Assembly (NCBI GenBank): GCA_024349245.1
Contig: JALDNG010000038.1
Coordinates: 1,991,001-2,055,000 of the forward strand
DNA: 64,000 nt
Source: Neodontobutis hainanensis
Lineage: Eukaryota; Chordata; Actinopteri; Gobiiformes; Odontobutidae
Reading direction: 5' to 3'
Program-made: the position numbers and the translations under genes
The notes under the pieces: generated by a model
Seen by the model: only the letters and a program-made list of their open reading frames with translations
Database searches by the model: none
What the model was told of the DNA's origin: nothing
Part shown: in pieces, positions 60,784 through 64,000 of the stretch
How the letters are laid out: every line of letters starts with the position of its first letter
Numbering within the stretch: position 1 is the first letter of the stretch

Positions 60784-63700
60784 TGAAACTGTAACATGCA
60801 CAAAATCTCACAAGTGCCCCCTTCCTTTTGACACCAGAATTATTGAAAATCACCTTGTAGTTATAGAGATACTGTCAATTTATTGTCATTTTCGAGCAGA
60901 CACCAAAAAACAGGGTCAGTTTTAAAGGGTTAAAGCCACTGAATCACTCTGCTCTTTCAATCACTGCTTCCAATCTGAACCTAGGGAGTAAAGTAGACAT
61001 CCAGACAATTCTTTCACAAAGGAGTTAAAAAATATAAAACAAAACATCCTCTGTGACTACCTTTTACAGCTGTTTTTCATCACTTTGTAAGAAACAGTGA
61101 ATATAATGCAGCTATTGTCTACTGATGGGCCCCAAAAGTGGGTCATGGCCATTTTCTTATGAGTCACCTAGAGTGGTTAAAAAAAAAAAAAGAAAATTGT
61201 TTTATTGCTGAGCTGCAATATGCAAGACTTTTATTATGACTAATGATCATGAAATTGCACAGTTTACTGATTGTTGCCATTGTAACAACAATTGGATCTA
61301 ACTGAAAGCTGATTAAGATTAACGAACAGTGCGTGAGGTGTTAGTGTCACATGTATGGATTTCTTTGGGGAGGGACAGAAACGGGAAAATGAATATGTGA
61401 CAATTTTTTTTTTTATAACAGTTAGCCTTCACTCTGAGGCTCCAAAATGCATCACAAAAGCTACAAATTCCATTTATTTATGATAAAGCATTAAATGGCA
61501 TTATCAGTATTACTCATATCCAGCTTATTTTTTTACATTAAAATTTTACACTTTGTCAAGTTTATTTATTGACAATAATTTTCCGGTCTTATTATAGGGC
61601 CAAGTTTGATTCATTGTCACTTACAAAGTTACTTACAAATCCACTTTACTGGGAAGTTAAATACCCTCTAACTTATTTTAACACCATTTAACTTCTCCTG
61701 AAACTCATTAAGTAATCTACATAATGTCACTGCTCTTTAAAGCCGAGCTGTGCTGGCAGTCAAATCACCCAGGGCAAATAAAACTCTATTTTAACAACGC
61801 AGAAGTCCTCCATAAACCCAGCGCTGCCCGGGCCTCTTCATCTGCACAGAGCCACTGAGCAGTCACTAAACACCTGCTTACACTTATTCATAATGCTGTA
61901 AGATTTACGGATGATGGATGTATGTGTTGCCAGTAGTATCTTTAGAGAAAACCTCAATAGCCATGTTTGAATGTTCATCAAATGGAAAGGCTAAACACGG
62001 CCATAGATCCAAAGTCATGTATTTTCTAATCTCACTGGTGTCGGCTTCTCTAGGATCTGGACATACTTCCACTTGGCTGCAAACATGAAGAATTGACTCA
62101 TTTATTATTGCCAACATTTATTAAGTACAACTGGTAGCGTTGGTATGCCTCGCCATCTGTGTGAAAATGAATAATATCCACATTTCACAGCTGCTTCTCG
62201 GTGCTGACACATCCGATGTACGTTTTTATTGAGCACGAGCACTTCTGAAGAGCAAACAAGCATCAGAGAAAATGTGTCAAAGAGAAATAGTGAAAGTTGA
62301 CTACTACTAAAGCCAACGGATATTGAAATTCTGGGTCAAGGTTGAGACAAAGATTATCATTTATTGTGGTGTTCTCATTTTCTTTGTTAGTTCTTTTCAT
62401 TGTGTCATTTCAGCGTTTTTCTGCAAACAGCATCTGAGTGGTATTTGAAGTGTTTTTTGAAAATGAGCACACATTGTTCTGGTGCAACTTCAGAGCTGTT
62501 ATTAGCATAAGCATGATGTAAGCAAATGTAGAAAGCATACTTTACTTGACTAAATTCCCCCTACTTTACTATTTTACTATTATTTATGCTAACTTTCTAA
62601 ACAATGCCAGCCTCATCTAAAATCAAATTTATCTTTGATTATATGTTTTGACTGTAGAGGGCTAAACACATTTTAAAGATGTAGAAATGGGTTTGTGGTT
62701 TTTAAAGGTTACAAAGCAGTGTAAAGGTACCTGAACAAATGCTGTACTTTGCATTTTATAGTCCAAGTCACTTCCTGTATTTAGTTCATTTATATATATA
62801 TATATATGGAACTTATGCTGAATGTGTCAAACATGGTTTAACACCAGAAACAAACAGACCATGGATAAGTTTAGATTGCTGAAATGCTTGCTTCTTTTGT
62901 ATTGGACCATACATAGGGCTCTAAAAGGGATTTCTATTTTGTGTATTTATTTATTTTTGTGGAAGAATTAGAATGTTAGCCTGACCAATGGACATATATC
63001 TTTATTGTGAATCTTAATTTTAACACCAAAAATGGTTATTGTTTCCTGGCTTCTGGCATATTTATGGATAAAATGTTCCTGACACAATCTTACACAAATA
63101 TTTCAAACTAAGGATTCTCTTACTTTTCTTTAAGGCTAACTTTATTGATAATCCTGCTTTGTCTACGCTTTACTACGTTGGTAAACCAGTGTAAAATAAA
63201 GTTGAAGATGTTAAAAATACAAAATAAGCTGTCAGTATTGCACAGTAATGTACCTCTAAAGGACCTAAAGACCTTCGATCACATTAGCCGTCCTTTCCAG
63301 AACAATGAGACATCTGAGCTTCTGTTGAGCTTGAGGCCATGATAGAAATGAAACAAATGGTTGGTTAGAAAAAGTCTGAATTAATGCTGGCTTTTGTAAA
63401 CGACTGATCTCCCTTACATTAATTCAACAGCTTTAAAAAAAAAGCATCAATGCAACAGCGAGTAAGAGATATAGCTTTGACACTAAACCCTTTACCTGGA
63501 GTGTATTATCCCTAACCGGGGCAGTCCAAACGTATCTCTTTGAAGTCATTTAGGCTTAGGTCAGAGATTTTACCACATCTGTGAAGAAAATACCTCTTCG
63601 ACTACTAGAGAAAGACATACCTGACTTCTGCTGAGTTCAAACACAGTGGCATGCGGTTATGGCACAGCGGCAGCCCCTAAAACACTAATGTGATCAAATA

Positions 63701-64000
63701 CCCATGAGCCCTCGTTGCAGCAAGATTGAAAATACCAGCAGTAACTCGTGGCGAGGCCGTTAAATAGAAAAAGGCCTATGGTTACACTTTGTGACATGTA
63801 GCATCTTAATGGTGCTGTTATGATGAGGCGTATGGGAGAAGCATTTATCACTGAGCCCCTGTTGGCCGGGTCATCGTGGCGTGACGGATCACCTGCAGCA
63901 ACAGCACTAGTCTGTAAGAAGAGGCTTCTTGCTCGAGCTAAAGATCAAGGATTGAAAATGAATCGACAGCTGCTTGAGACTTTGTCATTCTAAATGTGTC
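60784..64000. other. Intergenic sequence, nothing recognised
   Basis: AT-rich with an A-run near 61178-61190, a short TA run at about 62791-62806 and no recognisable gene, RNA or element. Open frames are short and unsupported. Confidence 0.55.

Overview
This is vertebrate genomic DNA, most likely from a ray-finned (teleost) fish. The evidence is AT-rich non-coding sequence with long introns, GT-AG splice sites, a type II classical cadherin with vertebrate exon sizes, and fish-style repeats. The repeats include tRNA-headed SINEs, L2-like and other LINE tails, a Penelope-like retroelement, a solo LTR and DNA-transposon relics. Nothing prokaryotic is present. I cannot name the species.

The only gene I can support is the 3' half of a type II cadherin on the + strand, best matched to cdh20 (cdh7, cdh19 or cdh24 are alternatives). 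Its last five exons are at 3402-3538 (137 nt), 7823-7944 (122 nt), 12034-12151 (118 nt), 26585-26836 (252 nt) and from 38027 onwards. The phases join cleanly through the first four junctions. Together they encode the end of EC4, EC5, the membrane-proximal segment, the transmembrane helix and the cytoplasmic tail. Exons for the signal peptide, the prodomain and EC1 to mid-EC4 must lie upstream of the window. A poly(A) signal at 38813 closes the transcript.

The terminal exon as written is not intact. An apparent 2-nt loss near 38169 brings in a stop at 38173-38175. An apparent 1-nt loss near 38375 returns the homology to the original frame. Read literally, the protein keeps the p120-binding juxtamembrane region and loses the beta-catenin-binding domain. 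Two compensating indels within about 200 bp could be consensus errors, a real truncation or early decay.

The introns hold several relics. Between the third and fourth exons lie a decayed Penelope-like element with a GIY-YIG endonuclease remnant and a possible degenerate hammerhead motif, and a perfect 20-bp inverted repeat just upstream of the fourth exon. Between the fourth and last exons lies a 2,134-bp DNA transposon with perfect 32-bp terminal inverted repeats and an 8-bp target duplication. It contains a short minus-strand reading frame resembling the C-terminal end of P-element/THAP9 transposases, and I regard it as the most notable object here.

From about 38.9 kb to the end I find no gene. 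The region holds SINEs, a 5'-truncated LINE tail and an internally deleted cousin, a solo LTR with a 5-bp target duplication, an L2-type fragment, a 365-bp MITE with a TGA duplication, and stretches with no recognisable content. I found no previously undescribed multi-gene system. The points worth following are the cadherin tail disruption, the P-like element and the structured inverted repeats.
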